From positions 1 through 33,709 of the forward strand of contig WAKX01000017.1 of the NCBI GenBank assembly GCA_015523125.1: DNA of 33,709 nt, read 5' to 3'. Positions within the stretch are counted from its first letter, which is position 1. Each line of letters opens with the position of its first letter. The notes beneath the pieces are model-generated. The model was not told where the DNA came from. It did no database searches and was given only the letters and a program-made list of their open reading frames with translations. The position numbers were made by a program, and so were the translations under genes. Below are positions 1 to 9,559 of the stretch, piece after piece. Source of the stretch: DHVE2 group archaeon (GTDB lineage: Archaea > Thermoplasmatota > Thermoplasmata > Thermoplasmatales > Aciduliprofundaceae).

Positions 1-112
1 CATATTCTACATGGGCTCCCAGTTCCATCCGGAGTTCAAATCGAGGCCATTGAGACCTTCACCTCTGCATCTAATGTTGGTGAAAAAAGCGATAGAATAT
101 AAATCTCAGTGA
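1..112 (+). CDS. pyrG: CTP synthase, C-terminal end (partial)
   Basis: Only the last 36 codons are in the window (reading frame from base 2, stop TGA 110-112). The tail contains GSQFHPEFKSRPLRPSPL, the conserved end of the class I glutamine amidotransferase domain of CTP synthase. The His and Glu of the HPE motif belong to the Cys-His-Glu triad that releases ammonia from glutamine for UTP to CTP conversion. The 3' end overlaps the convergent radical SAM gene by 7 nt. The rest of the enzyme lies upstream of the window. Confidence 0.9.
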   Translation, partial: IFYMGSQFHPEFKSRPLRPSPLHLMLVKKAIEYKSQ

Positions 113-1059
113 TTCTCCCTTTTCATATATCCGGCCACGAACTCTCCCAAGAACCTGCCAAGCTTTCTAACATCGTGAAACTGGGAAGTTTCCGCATGGA
201 GATAGAGCATACATGCCCTGTCGCAGTTGTGCATTATTTCCCTCGCCTTTTTCGCCTTCTCCGATTGCAGGATTGTTTCCAAGTCTTCGTTCAATAAATT
301 ACCAACGCGATGCGCAATTACCGCGCAGGGATAAATTATATCGCCGTTGGCATCGATAGTTACCGAGAAAGACTGGCACTTGTAATCGTTCACCAGGGCG
401 TCTATGAACGACCAACTGGTCTCTATCGTGCTTCCGTATTCTTGCTTCAAATCCGCCAATATGTCGTGGAGCTGCTTTTTATCCGGAGAAACATTGGGTG
501 TGTTCGGAAGGTAAACTGCGCTCATTATGAGAATTCTTGCGCCCGCTTCGTGTGCCTTCTCGACCCTCCACCTTATGCTATCCACGTCGTTCTTCGTGAC
601 TACAGTTTGAACCGTTATCTTCATCAGCTTTGTGTATTTAGGAAGCTCGTCGAACATGTAGAGGTTGTTGTGCCCTTCATCTATCGATATATGCATGAAA
701 TCCAAATACTTGGCAAATTCCTCCACGGGCATCTTGTGGAGCAAGGTTCCATTGGTTGTCATAAAAAGGTAGAAAGAGTTGTCGTGGGCGTATTTAATTA
801 TATCGAGGATGTCTTTGCGTAGAGTGGGCTCTCCTCCCTCCAAACTAAGCACCGTTACCGTGCTCTCCGCCAACCTGTCGATAATCTTAAAAATGTCCTT
901 AGTGGGTAAATCCTTCATGGGTGAGCGCCACACATCACAGAAAGGACAGGTAAGATTGCATCTGTGGGTTAGCTTGAAAGTTCCGTAGACGGGTCTCTCA
1001 AAATCCAGATAACTCTTAAAGAACCACTTAATCGCCCTCAAATTTCTGTTGAGTTTCAT
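106..1059 (-). CDS. Radical SAM protein with SPASM-like C-terminal cysteines
   Basis: A 317-residue protein with the radical SAM CxxxCxxC signature at Cys34, Cys38 and Cys41 (THRCNLTCPFC) and the SAM-binding GGEPT motif near residue 75. These ligate a [4Fe-4S] cluster that cleaves S-adenosylmethionine. The C-terminal third has further cysteines (YKC, YPC, NCDRAC) next to an IDANGDIIYPC stretch typical of SPASM-like auxiliary-cluster regions. Such enzymes modify peptides or small molecules; the substrate cannot be read from sequence and no obvious precursor peptide lies beside it. A TATA-like element (CTTAAATAG, minus strand, about 1090) lies 30 nt before the ATG, so the mRNA is probably leaderless. 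It converges on pyrG with a short overlap. Assignment to the superfamily is firm; the function is open. Confidence 0.85.
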   Translation of the reverse strand: MKLNRNLRAIKWFFKSYLDFERPVYGTFKLTHRCNLTCPFCDVWRSPMKDLPTKDIFKIIDRLAESTVTVLSLEGGEPTLRKDILDIIKYAHDNSFYLFMTTNGTLLHKMPVEEFAKYLDFMHISIDEGHNNLYMFDELPKYTKLMKITVQTVVTKNDVDSIRWRVEKAHEAGARILIMSAVYLPNTPNVSPDKKQLHDILADLKQEYGSTIETSWSFIDALVNDYKCQSFSVTIDANGDIIYPCAVIAHRVGNLLNEDLETILQSEKAKKAREIMHNCDRACMLYLHAETSQFHDVRKLGRFLGEFVAGYMKRENH

Positions 1060-1268
1060 CAGAACGAGGATATTGAAATTCTATTTAAGGATATTGAATA
1101 TGTGTGTTTTATCAAAACCTTAGAAACGGACTTAAGTCGAGAACACCCCCCATAATAAATGTTTACACACTTAATTTCAATACCTAACATATATGCTATC
1201 CACCTCAAATTTCCAGTAGTTTGCAGATATATCAAAACCTTAAAATACATGTAATCAATATATCATCT
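1060..1268. promoter_or_regulatory. Divergent intergenic region with direct repeats and a palindrome
   Basis: This is the longest gene-free stretch (about 210 nt). It carries AGGATATTGAA twice (about 1067 and 1087), TATCAAAACCTTA twice (about 1109 and 1230) and a perfect 10-bp palindrome GACTTAAGTC at 1129-1138. The second TATCAAAACCTTA copy is the promoter of the membrane-protein gene. I see no ORF or recognisable RNA in it. Confidence 0.5.
1234..1248 (+). promoter_or_regulatory. BRE/TATA promoter of the 1279 gene
   Basis: AAAACCTTAAAATAC is identical over 15 bases to the SRP RNA promoter at 2346-2360. By analogy transcription would begin near 1268, giving a leader of about 10 nt that contains the Shine-Dalgarno sequence GGTGA (1269-1273) ahead of the ATG at 1279. 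Confidence 0.7.
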
Positions 1269-1278
1269 GGTGAAGGGT

Positions 1279-1734
1279 ATGGAGTTGGGTAAAGATGAAT
1301 TGGGAAATGAAGCACAGCAGCCCGTGCAACCGCAGCAGAGAGCTCCTCAGTACCAGCCACAGAGATATCCACCGCCGTACACACAGCCAAAGCAGAGTAC
1401 TCCCGCGGAAGCGATTTTGAAAAATCCTATGTACGTGGGATTGGCCATATTGGTTTCCATGTTTCTGATGTGGCTTGGCATACTGTTTGAGGCAATAGGT
1501 GTAGGATCCTCGGATAAGGGACAATTGAAAACTCTGATGCAACTCGCTATAATAACCTTCAGTCTCGGACTCACAGGGCTCACCACGACGTTATTCTTCG
1601 TAGGTCTTGGAAGAGGAGATTATCCTCAGTGGGTCAGGTTCGCACTGATTTTCGGCGCAGTGCTTATGGTGGTCTGGGGAATGATGACCATGCTCAGCGG
1701 AGCTTTCATCTCTAACGCGTTTTCCCACCTGTAA
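1279..1734 (+). CDS. Small membrane protein with Pro/Gln-rich N-terminus
   Basis: The protein has 151 residues from ATG 1279. A GTG at 1270 is in frame, but it lies inside the Shine-Dalgarno element GGTGA and is disfavoured. The first 40 residues are hydrophilic and rich in Pro, Gln and Tyr (PVQPQQRAPQYQPQ, RYPPPYTQP), like flexible cytoplasmic tails. Three hydrophobic segments follow (about residues 50-70, 83-108 and 117-140), separated by short loops. I recognise no family. The promoter core equals that of the SRP RNA, suggesting strong expression. It converges on the H-NOX-like gene with only 5 nt between stop codons. Confidence 0.75.
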   Translation: MELGKDELGNEAQQPVQPQQRAPQYQPQRYPPPYTQPKQSTPAEAILKNPMYVGLAILVSMFLMWLGILFEAIGVGSSDKGQLKTLMQLAIITFSLGLTGLTTTLFFVGLGRGDYPQWVRFALIFGAVLMVVWGMMTMLSGAFISNAFSHL

Positions 1735-1758
1735 TTTTTCTACCTTTTTTCTATTTTT
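1735..1758. terminator. T-rich convergent terminator
   Basis: Three T-runs (TTTTTC, CTTTTTTC, ATTTTTAC) directly follow the stop of the upstream gene. This is the usual archaeal oligo-T termination signal. It overlaps the last codons of the opposing gene. Confidence 0.5.
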
Positions 1759-2279
1759 ACAATTGCTACGGTTTTCTCGGCACCCTCGGTCATCTTCGAC
1801 TCATATTCTATCCGAACTTTCTCATTGAAATGCTTTGCAGTCTCCAGTATCATTTGTTCAAAGAAGGGATCCAATTTCGTTGGAGATTGATACACTATTT
1901 TCACCTCATTAGAATTTTCATCGGCCATGATAATTTTAACCCTTTCTTTGTGTTTCATTAGGTACACGGTCTTATGTATATCCTCCATGTGTGAGAGAAG
2001 AGAAAAGGTGTTAGGATACTTTTCAACAAATCCAGAAAACGCGGAGGTGAGAGCTTTGAATACTATCTTTGCAAACTCCCTCTGCGCAATATCCAAGTCG
2101 TTTATACCCATTATTTCCTGTGCACTAACAAAAAGCCTCAGGAAATCCTCATCGGGATAGGCCACAGAGTCCGTGAATTTCAACTCTTTTCCATAGCGAG
2201 ATTCAAGTTCTTTCACTCCCATGGTGCCCATCTTTCTTCTAACCCAATCCACAACCAAATTGAACAAAACACCTATCAT
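1740..2279 (-). CDS. H-NOX-like (heme NO/O2-binding family) protein
   Basis: The protein has 179 residues from the ATG at 2279. It follows the H-NOX pattern: an N-terminal start MIGVLFNLVVDWV, a YPDEDFLRLFVSAQEIMG helix region, a SHMEDIHKTV segment that aligns with the proximal heme-ligand His of H-NOX (MMDEVHLQ in the Thermoanaerobacter protein), and a VYQSPTK segment at the position of YxSxR. The ligand His is at residue 102 in this numbering. Tyr and Ser of YxSxR are present but Arg is replaced by Thr, so heme propionate contacts would differ. TTG 2294 and ATG 2288 are alternative starts, but the TATA element at 2301-2310 is about 30 nt from ATG 2279, pointing to a leaderless start there. 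No guanylate cyclase or kinase gene adjoins it. The alignment is by eye; family call moderately sure, heme binding unproven. Confidence 0.7.
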   Translation of the reverse strand: MIGVLFNLVVDWVRRKMGTMGVKELESRYGKELKFTDSVAYPDEDFLRLFVSAQEIMGINDLDIAQREFAKIVFKALTSAFSGFVEKYPNTFSLLSHMEDIHKTVYLMKHKERVKIIMADENSNEVKIVYQSPTKLDPFFEQMILETAKHFNEKVRIEYESKMTEGAEKTVAIVKIEKR

Positions 2280-2300
2280 GGAGGGCATAATCAAAGGGAG

Positions 2301-2310
2301 GTATTTAACT
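2301..2310 (-). promoter_or_regulatory. TATA element of the H-NOX-like gene
   Basis: On the minus strand AGTTAAATAC lies about 30 nt before ATG 2279. This is the same spacing seen at several leaderless genes in the window, and it selects the third of three in-frame starts. Confidence 0.6.
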
Positions 2311-2345
2311 TTTCCCGGATTTCTCTCATTTCTTTCCGAACGGAG

Positions 2346-2360
2346 AAAACCTTAAAATAC
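2346..2360 (+). promoter_or_regulatory. SRP RNA promoter (BRE/TATA)
   Basis: AAAACCTTAAAATAC sits about 29 nt upstream of the predicted RNA 5' end at about 2380. It matches the promoter at 1234-1248 base for base. Confidence 0.75.
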
Positions 2361-2379
2361 CCGTAGAGATTTCGTGGCA

Positions 2380-2700
2380 TGGTGCCGGGCTGGGCCGGGG
2401 GGTTAGGCGTCCCCTGTACCCGAAATCGCCTATACGCGGGGGCGACAGCCGGGGAAGGTGTATCCAGCTCTGGCTTTCAAGCCACGCGCTTGCCCATGAG
2501 GTTCTGTCCTCCGGGGCCACAGGTGCATCACAGGCTTTCGGAGGAAAGCGCTGCGGTGCTTTGCCACGGAAACCCCGCCAGGCCCGGAAGGGAGCAGCGG
2601 TACCGTGGACTGCTGGCGCTCGGGGGGTCGCGGGACCGAGGCGGCGCGTGGGCCCTTGGGTCAGGGTCTGGGCATCGACTCCGGTGCGCCCGGCACCGCT
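2380..2700 (+). ncRNA. ffs: Signal recognition particle RNA (archaeal 7S RNA)
   Basis: An RNA of about 320 nt, much more GC-rich than its surroundings. The 5' GGTGCCGGGC (2381-2390) pairs perfectly with the 3' GCCCGGCACC (2688-2697), closing the terminal helix. The S-domain signature CCAGGCCCGGAAGGGAGCAG begins at about 2578 and carries the SRP54-binding loop of helix 8. The RNA scaffolds SRP19 and SRP54 and targets ribosomes making membrane proteins. A strong BRE/TATA lies about 29 nt upstream. The 3' end abuts the stop of the convergent THUMP gene; CTCATTCTTC after it is only a weak T-rich terminator. Exact ends are estimated to within a few bases. Confidence 0.96.
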
Positions 2701-2701
2701 C

Positions 2702-3124
2702 TCATTCTTCAATTAGAAAATAATATCCTCCGCGATACTCTATCTTTATCTCACAGTCCGGAGCTTCTAAATCCACCTTAATTCTCTTCTTCTCGTACAA
2801 AATTTCGCCTATGTTCTGAGCCACATGCAGATGGTTTGAGCGAACTGCAAAGCTACTGCAATTATCCAAGTTAGGCAATATGTATGATATGAGGGAATCC
2901 ATGTCTTCGAAAATTCTAATGGGATGGCAATCCATAACCCTTTCCATATTTTTTACCTCTTCGCAAATTCTTTCCGATGAGAAGAGAACCAAACGGCCGG
3001 GGACATGATCAACAACGCAGTCCTCTCCTTTTTCAATGCATAGCTCGATTATTCTCTCTTTGAACACATGTATAAACCTCGAGGGGTTTTTAGGCATCTT
3101 CATGACGAGTAAGTACGCGGGCAT
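2702..3124 (-). CDS. Stand-alone THUMP-domain protein
   Basis: The protein has 140 residues. The C-terminal half (HLHVAQNIGEILYEKKRIKVDLEAPDCEI, then KIEYRGGYYFLIEE; about residues 97-140) follows the THUMP pattern: a helix, then V-DL-x-x-PD-x-x-I-x-I-E, then a final strand. This is the RNA-binding module found before catalytic domains in ThiI, TrmG10-type methyltransferases and pseudouridine synthase Pus10. No catalytic domain follows, so it may act as an adaptor, as Tan1 does in tRNA acetylation; that role is inferred. Its promoter overlaps that of ftsZ on the other strand, and its 3' end meets the SRP RNA. Confidence 0.65.
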   Translation of the reverse strand: MPAYLLVMKMPKNPSRFIHVFKERIIELCIEKGEDCVVDHVPGRLVLFSSERICEEVKNMERVMDCHPIRIFEDMDSLISYILPNLDNCSSFAVRSNHLHVAQNIGEILYEKKRIKVDLEAPDCEIKIEYRGGYYFLIEE

Positions 3125-3152
3125 ACCGCTACATTGCTAACTTGCATAAAAC

Positions 3153-3162
3153 TTTTTATATC
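3153..3162. promoter_or_regulatory. Bidirectional TATA between the THUMP gene and ftsZ
   Basis: TTTTTATATC on the plus strand reads GATATAAAAA on the minus strand. It sits about 30 nt from the expected ftsZ transcript start and at a fitting distance from the THUMP gene ATG, so the two genes may share one TATA region. Confidence 0.45.
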
Positions 3163-3194
3163 TTAAATGGCATACACTTTCAAAGGTGGTCAAG

Positions 3195-4310
3195 ATGAAG
3201 TCCTTAATTAAGGAAGTATTGGCAAATGCGGAAACCCGCATCGAGGAGGAAAAGAAGGCGCCGGTTATGATGACCGCGGAGGATAAAGAGCTGGAAGAAG
3301 TTTTAAAAAGCTTGAGGACAAACATAAAAATAGTTGGCTGCGGAGGCGGCGGGAGCAACACGATAAACAGGATCATGGAAGAGGGGATATACGGAGGCGT
3401 GCAGTTAATCGCCGCAAACACCGACGCGCAGCATCTTCTCACTATTAAGGCACAGCGCAAGATTCTATTAGGAAAGAGATTAACTAGAGGATTGGGAGCG
3501 GGAGCACTGCCTCAGATAGGCGCGGAAGCGGCGAGGGAGGCAGAGGAAAAAATCAAAGATGTGCTTCAAGGAGCGGACATGGTCTTCATCACCTGCGGAT
3601 TGGGTGGAGGAACAGGCACGGGGAGTGCTCACGTTATCGCGCAGATTGCAAAAGAAATGGGGGCGCTCACTATTGCGATATGCACACTGCCATTCAAAGC
3701 TGAGGGAAGGGCGAGGTTGGAGAACGCAATGTGGGGCCTTGAAAAATTGAGGGATTCCGCAGACACCGTTATAACGATTCCAAACGACAAGCTTTTAGAG
3801 CTAGTTCCCAGATTGCCCCTTAACCAAGCGTTCAAGTTCGCCGATGAAATTCTAATGCGCGCCATAAAAGGTCTCACGGAGATGATCACCAAACCCGGAC
3901 TTGTGAATTTAGATTTCAACGATCTCAAAACGATAATGAAGGGCGGCGGAGTGGCCATGATTGGCTTAGGCGAGAGCGAGGGCACCGGAGAGGATCGCGT
4001 GATGAAAGCGATAGAAGAAGCAATAAATTCTCCGTTATTGCAGGTAGACATCTCATCGGCCACTGGTATACTTGTGAACGTGGTTGGAGGCCCTGACATG
4101 ACCATAAGCGAGGCGGAGAAGGCCGTGGAAGAGCTGCATCAGAAGGTGGAGAAGAGCTCGAGAATCATATGGGGTTGCGCCGTAGAACCAACATACGACC
4201 GCAGGATTTCAGTTCTCGTAGTTGCAACGGGAGTGAAGAGCAAGCAGATAATGGGCAAAGTGACCGCGGAAGAGCTCAAGGAGCAGTACGGTGTAGATGT
4301 CATTCGATAA
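3195..4310 (+). CDS. ftsZ: Cell division GTPase FtsZ
   Basis: The protein has 371 residues from ATG 3195. GTG 3186 is in frame but forms part of the Shine-Dalgarno sequence AGGTGG. It has the tubulin/FtsZ nucleotide-binding elements: IVGCGGGGSNTINR near residue 50, the signature GGGTGTGSA at about residues 138-146, and the T7 loop NLDFNDLKTIM near 238-248 with the Asp that completes the GTPase site of the next subunit. FtsZ polymerises at mid-cell to form the division ring. The N-terminal extension (SLIKEVLANAETRIEEE, KELEEVLKSL) is like that of archaeal FtsZ1. No SepF membrane anchor gene is seen nearby. The 3' end overlaps the next gene by 14 nt, so the two are co-translated. Confidence 0.95.
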   Translation: MKSLIKEVLANAETRIEEEKKAPVMMTAEDKELEEVLKSLRTNIKIVGCGGGGSNTINRIMEEGIYGGVQLIAANTDAQHLLTIKAQRKILLGKRLTRGLGAGALPQIGAEAAREAEEKIKDVLQGADMVFITCGLGGGTGTGSAHVIAQIAKEMGALTIAICTLPFKAEGRARLENAMWGLEKLRDSADTVITIPNDKLLELVPRLPLNQAFKFADEILMRAIKGLTEMITKPGLVNLDFNDLKTIMKGGGVAMIGLGESEGTGEDRVMKAIEEAINSPLLQVDISSATGILVNVVGGPDMTISEAEKAVEELHQKVEKSSRIIWGCAVEPTYDRRISVLVVATGVKSKQIMGKVTAEELKEQYGVDVIR

Positions 4311-4932
4311 TTTTGAAGCGAGAAAGAAGGCGGAGCTGGAGGCGCTCAAACCCATAAAAAACTCATTTTTTTTGCTTGGATTAATTTACCTTGCAATGCT
4401 CATAGTTGTGGGCATTCAGGTGATATCCACAGTAGCTAGCACTTTGCTCTCAGAGGGGTTCACGGGTGAGAATTTCCCAATAATTGGAGTAATTTCATCC
4501 GCGGTCGTTTACTCCCTCGATGCCCTATTCCTATTCATTTTTCTTCTTACTCTGAATCGCGGAATTGAGGGCTTAGGGATTCATATACCCCAGGTTAAAA
4601 TTACGAGATTGGGTATAATCATAACTGCCATAGGAACAGTGGTAATTGTACCGTTTCAGGTGGCTTTATTGGCTTTTCCCATCGGTTTCAACATCCCCAT
4701 GATTATCGTATCAATATCCATTTCCCTGATAGTTCTCGTAGGGCTTATCTTAATTCTAATCGGAATATGGAGAATAGGGGAGCATTACAAAGTTTCCGAC
4801 GTGAAATTAGGAGTTATTCTCCTCATATTTCTTAGCTTCATCGGCGCTTTTTATCTCTATTCTTCATTCGACAAAGTCATGGAGAAGGTGAAAAAAAGGT
4901 TACCTCCTCCGCCTGTTCCTCCATGGATATGA
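4297..4932 (+). CDS. DUF973-like polytopic membrane protein
   Basis: The protein has 211 residues. Its start overlaps the end of ftsZ by 14 nt (ATG inside the GTAGATGTCATTCG segment, preceded by GGTG). It has about five hydrophobic segments (residues about 22-50, 63-86, 104-130, 133-158 and 172-190). The stretch IGIWRIGEHYKVSDVKLG followed by a last membrane helix resembles archaeal DUF973 proteins. The tail is basic, then Pro-rich (KKRLPPPPVPPWI), and probably cytoplasmic. Tight coupling to ftsZ makes a division-related or envelope role conceivable, but nothing in the sequence shows this directly. Confidence 0.75.
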   Translation: MSFDNFEARKKAELEALKPIKNSFFLLGLIYLAMLIVVGIQVISTVASTLLSEGFTGENFPIIGVISSAVVYSLDALFLFIFLLTLNRGIEGLGIHIPQVKITRLGIIITAIGTVVIVPFQVALLAFPIGFNIPMIIVSISISLIVLVGLILILIGIWRIGEHYKVSDVKLGVILLIFLSFIGAFYLYSSFDKVMEKVKKRLPPPPVPPWI

Positions 4933-4934
4933 GA

Positions 4935-4943
4935 AAATTTATA
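4935..4943 (+). promoter_or_regulatory. TATA element of cdc48
   Basis: AAATTTATA is centred 27 nt before the cdc48 ATG at 4966, and no Shine-Dalgarno sequence precedes that ATG, so the mRNA is probably leaderless. Confidence 0.55.
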
Positions 4944-4944
4944 A

Positions 4945-7176
<2,232 letters not shown>

Positions 7177-7187
7177 GGTGAGGCAGG

Positions 7188-7430
7188 ATGAAAAAATTTG
7201 TAACGGAATTGAGAGGTAAGACGGCCATGACGGATGATGGGGTTATTTTGGGAACCATAGATAACTTTGTGATAGACACAGATAGCGGAGAAATAAAGCA
7301 CGTTCTTGTGGTTCCGGCGGAAGACATAGAGACGAGAGAGTTTCAGAAGGATGCGCAGGGCAGGCTGATTCTGCCATTCGAGAGCATGCGCTCCGTCAGA
7401 GATGTCGTGGTAATGAAATTAAAAAAGTGA
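7188..7430 (+). CDS. PRC-barrel domain protein (possible CdpB-like division factor)
   Basis: The protein has 80 residues and consists of a single PRC barrel: LRGKTAMTDDGVILGTIDNF, then DTDSGEIKHVLVVP, then the closing PFESMRSVRDVVVMKLKK. It has no signal or membrane segment. A Shine-Dalgarno sequence (AGGTGAGGCAGG) precedes the ATG and the gap to cdc48 is 11 nt, so they form an operon. In haloarchaea, small PRC-barrel proteins (CdpB1/CdpB2) are needed for FtsZ-based division together with SepF. Proximity to ftsZ makes a similar role plausible but it is inferred. The stop directly abuts the stop of convergent aRF1, with no bases between. Confidence 0.85.
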   Translation: MKKFVTELRGKTAMTDDGVILGTIDNFVIDTDSGEIKHVLVVPAEDIETREFQKDAQGRLILPFESMRSVRDVVVMKLKK

Positions 7431-8642
7431 TTAGCGATACCGAAGAAGAGCGGCTATTCCACCGAAGGCAGTGCTGAAAATCTTCCCCTCTTCGCTTTCA
7501 TCGGATATTAGCTCCACTTTTGTTCCGTTTTCTTCAGCTATCTCATAGTATTCTTCAATGAGATCTTTTTTATCCACTATGTCCATGGGCGAGCCGCATT
7601 CCGGGCAGGTTTTTTCTGGAATTTCTCCTTTTATAGTCTCAACAACCTCTTTGCCGCACTGGGAGCATTTCCATCTAACCCTGTATTTTCTCAATCCATC
7701 TGATATTAAAAGAACATCCACCGCACCTCTTTCCAGAGCATCTCTCACCTCTTTCTCCCCGTAAACTGCAAGGCCCCCGTCCGGCTTCCTGATTTCTCGG
7801 AAAAATCTGTCTAACAACTTCCTTTCCTTGAACAATTCCAATTGTTGTAGAGTCTCCGATGCTTTATTCACTAGTTCGTGCAATCCGTATTCATCCGTGT
7901 AGCCAGTGTCGAAAAGGTCGATTATCTTCTTTTTCAGCTCGTGATGCAGATAATCCCCTTTTACAAAGAATTCCTTCGTGCTTCCGGGACCTCCCACGAG
8001 GATGCCCTCCAATTTTTCGTTAAGAAATACCTCGTTTGCCTTATCTCCCACTCTCTTAAAGAACTCGTGAACCGCCTGCTCTATTAACCTCTCAAATCTT
8101 CGCGATGATTGACCACCCTGGTGATGCTTGCTTGGAACCATGCTCTCGATGTGCTTAACCACGATAACCCTCGTTCCCTTGAGCAAACCTATTGTCGCCT
8201 CTTTTCTATCGATTACCAATAGGCCATAAACATCTTTTTCCCCTAGCATGTCTTTAAGAGGGTCCAAATAGAACTTAGAATCGCAGCGGTACAGGAAAGA
8301 TTGAACGGGCTCAGGAGGCTCCATGAGGTGCGAAACCATCTCCGTTTGATCTCCTCTCTTCTGCACATGCCCCACGAACACCACAAGGCCGTTAGGAGGG
8401 GGCATCTTGAAGTACTTTAATCGAGACATTATGCTCTCGATGGCACTCATCACATTTTTGCGTGTGGTTTTACTTTTTATATTTGAAGATGTGCCGTACT
8501 CATCTCTCAAATAGGCTATAACATCGGAAATTGGCCTCTTTGGAGGTATATAAACGGATATCAGCTCGGTTCCGCGACCTTGATACTTCTCAAGTTCCTC
8601 CAGCATTCGCCTGAACTCGTACCTCTTTCTGTCCTCATCCAT
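7431..8642 (-). CDS. prf1: Peptide chain release factor aRF1
   Basis: The protein has 403 residues, the usual aRF1 length. The N domain carries the stop-codon reading motifs NIKS (54-57) and YxCxxxF (Tyr118, Cys120, Phe124). The M domain has GGQ at 176-178, which enters the peptidyl-transferase centre and triggers hydrolysis of peptidyl-tRNA. The C domain includes a four-Cys zinc ribbon (CSQCGK, then CPECGS). It recognises all three stop codons. The start ATG at 8642 is preceded by AGGTG at a suitable distance. Confidence 0.97.
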   Translation of the reverse strand: MDEDRKRYEFRRMLEELEKYQGRGTELISVYIPPKRPISDVIAYLRDEYGTSSNIKSKTTRKNVMSAIESIMSRLKYFKMPPPNGLVVFVGHVQKRGDQTEMVSHLMEPPEPVQSFLYRCDSKFYLDPLKDMLGEKDVYGLLVIDRKEATIGLLKGTRVIVVKHIESMVPSKHHQGGQSSRRFERLIEQAVHEFFKRVGDKANEVFLNEKLEGILVGGPGSTKEFFVKGDYLHHELKKKIIDLFDTGYTDEYGLHELVNKASETLQQLELFKERKLLDRFFREIRKPDGGLAVYGEKEVRDALERGAVDVLLISDGLRKYRVRWKCSQCGKEVVETIKGEIPEKTCPECGSPMDIVDKKDLIEEYYEIAEENGTKVELISDESEEGKIFSTAFGGIAALLRYR

Positions 8643-8734
8643 TCTTCACACCTGCAGTGGTGAATTTGTTCTATTAAATAAAGATTTACCGCACACCTTG
8701 GGGGAAAAGTTAAATACAAATCCGCGATAGTGAC

Positions 8735-9559
8735 ATGCGGATTTACATGGAAATAAAGAGAAAGGTTGTCCTGCTTGGCGATACGGCCGTTGGAAAGACG
8801 TCCCTTGTGAGAAGATACGTCTACAACCAATTCTCGGATTCTTACATTCAAACGATAGGCACCAAGGTTAGCAAGAAGGAGATAAAACTAAATTTTGCGG
8901 GAGAAGATTATTCAATAACCCTCGTAATCTGGGACGTGCTTGGACAGCAGGGATACAGCAACGTGCAGCAAGCCGCTTTTCGAGGAAGCGACGGTGCTTT
9001 ATTCGTCTGCGATTTGAGGAGAAAGAGCACATTAAACAGCATACTGCATTACTGGATTCCAACGCTTCAGATAGTGGCCGGGGTTCCAGGATTGCTACTC
9101 GCAAACAAAAAAGACCTGGATGGATGGGAAATAACCGAGGATGAAGTGAAAGAGTTCAGCAAAGTAACAGGATTACCATATTATCTCACAAGCGCAAAAA
9201 CTGGGGAGAACGTGGAAGATGCATTCAGAGCACTTGCAAAACTCATGCTCATATTCAAGCCAGTGAGAGCGGGAAAGATGGAGAAAAAGGAAATAAAGAC
9301 ACCCAAGGATGTGTTGGATTATCTCATGAAAGATTTCTGCCGCCAGTACGGAAACTGGAACGACGGAATGGCCATAATGGAAGCTAATATTCGAGTTTTG
9401 GATATAGACCTTAGAAAACCAGAAATTTTACAACTTCGACTCTTAATTGAGAAATTGTACCGCATAGAGCTTTACAACTTAGGCGAGGAAAAAGCGCAGG
9501 AGAACAAGGTTCGCAGATTGGGAATGCTGAACAAGATAGAATCAGATGGTGCTCAATAA
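8735..9559 (+). CDS. Ras/Rab-like small GTPase with C-terminal helical extension
   Basis: The protein has 274 residues. All five G motifs are present: G1 GDTAVGKT (15-22), G2 Thr in YIQTIGT (about 40), G3 WDVLGQQ (66-72), G4 NKKD (124-127) and G5 TSAKTG (152-157). The G3 differs from the Rab consensus WDTAGQE: the DxxG Gly is kept, but Thr-Ala is Val-Leu, and Gln is followed by Gln. About 90 residues after the G domain are mostly helical and charged; there is no C-terminal prenylation Cys. The first ATG (8735) lies only about 26 nt from the TATA element GTTAAATAC (8709-8717), so ATG 8747 (MEIKRKVVLLG) is an alternative start. Its 3' end overlaps the convergent STAND ATPase by 18 nt, and that ATPase carries a Roadblock-like insert. 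Such domains are known partners of Ras-like GTPases (MglA/MglB, Rag/Ragulator). Confidence 0.9.
   Translation: MRIYMEIKRKVVLLGDTAVGKTSLVRRYVYNQFSDSYIQTIGTKVSKKEIKLNFAGEDYSITLVIWDVLGQQGYSNVQQAAFRGSDGALFVCDLRRKSTLNSILHYWIPTLQIVAGVPGLLLANKKDLDGWEITEDEVKEFSKVTGLPYYLTSAKTGENVEDAFRALAKLMLIFKPVRAGKMEKKEIKTPKDVLDYLMKDFCRQYGNWNDGMAIMEANIRVLDIDLRKPEILQLRLLIEKLYRIELYNLGEEKAQENKVRRLGMLNKIESDGAQ

Noticed and set aside
310-822. 170-codon plus-strand frame opposite the radical SAM gene
   Set aside because: Antisense shadow of a gene with intact CxxxCxxC motif; composition is not protein-like.
2326-2723. Open frames on both strands through 2326-2723
   Set aside because: They lie across the SRP RNA; the high GC content keeps the frames open.
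3629-4105. 158-codon minus-strand frame opposite ftsZ
   Set aside because: Shadow of a well conserved gene.
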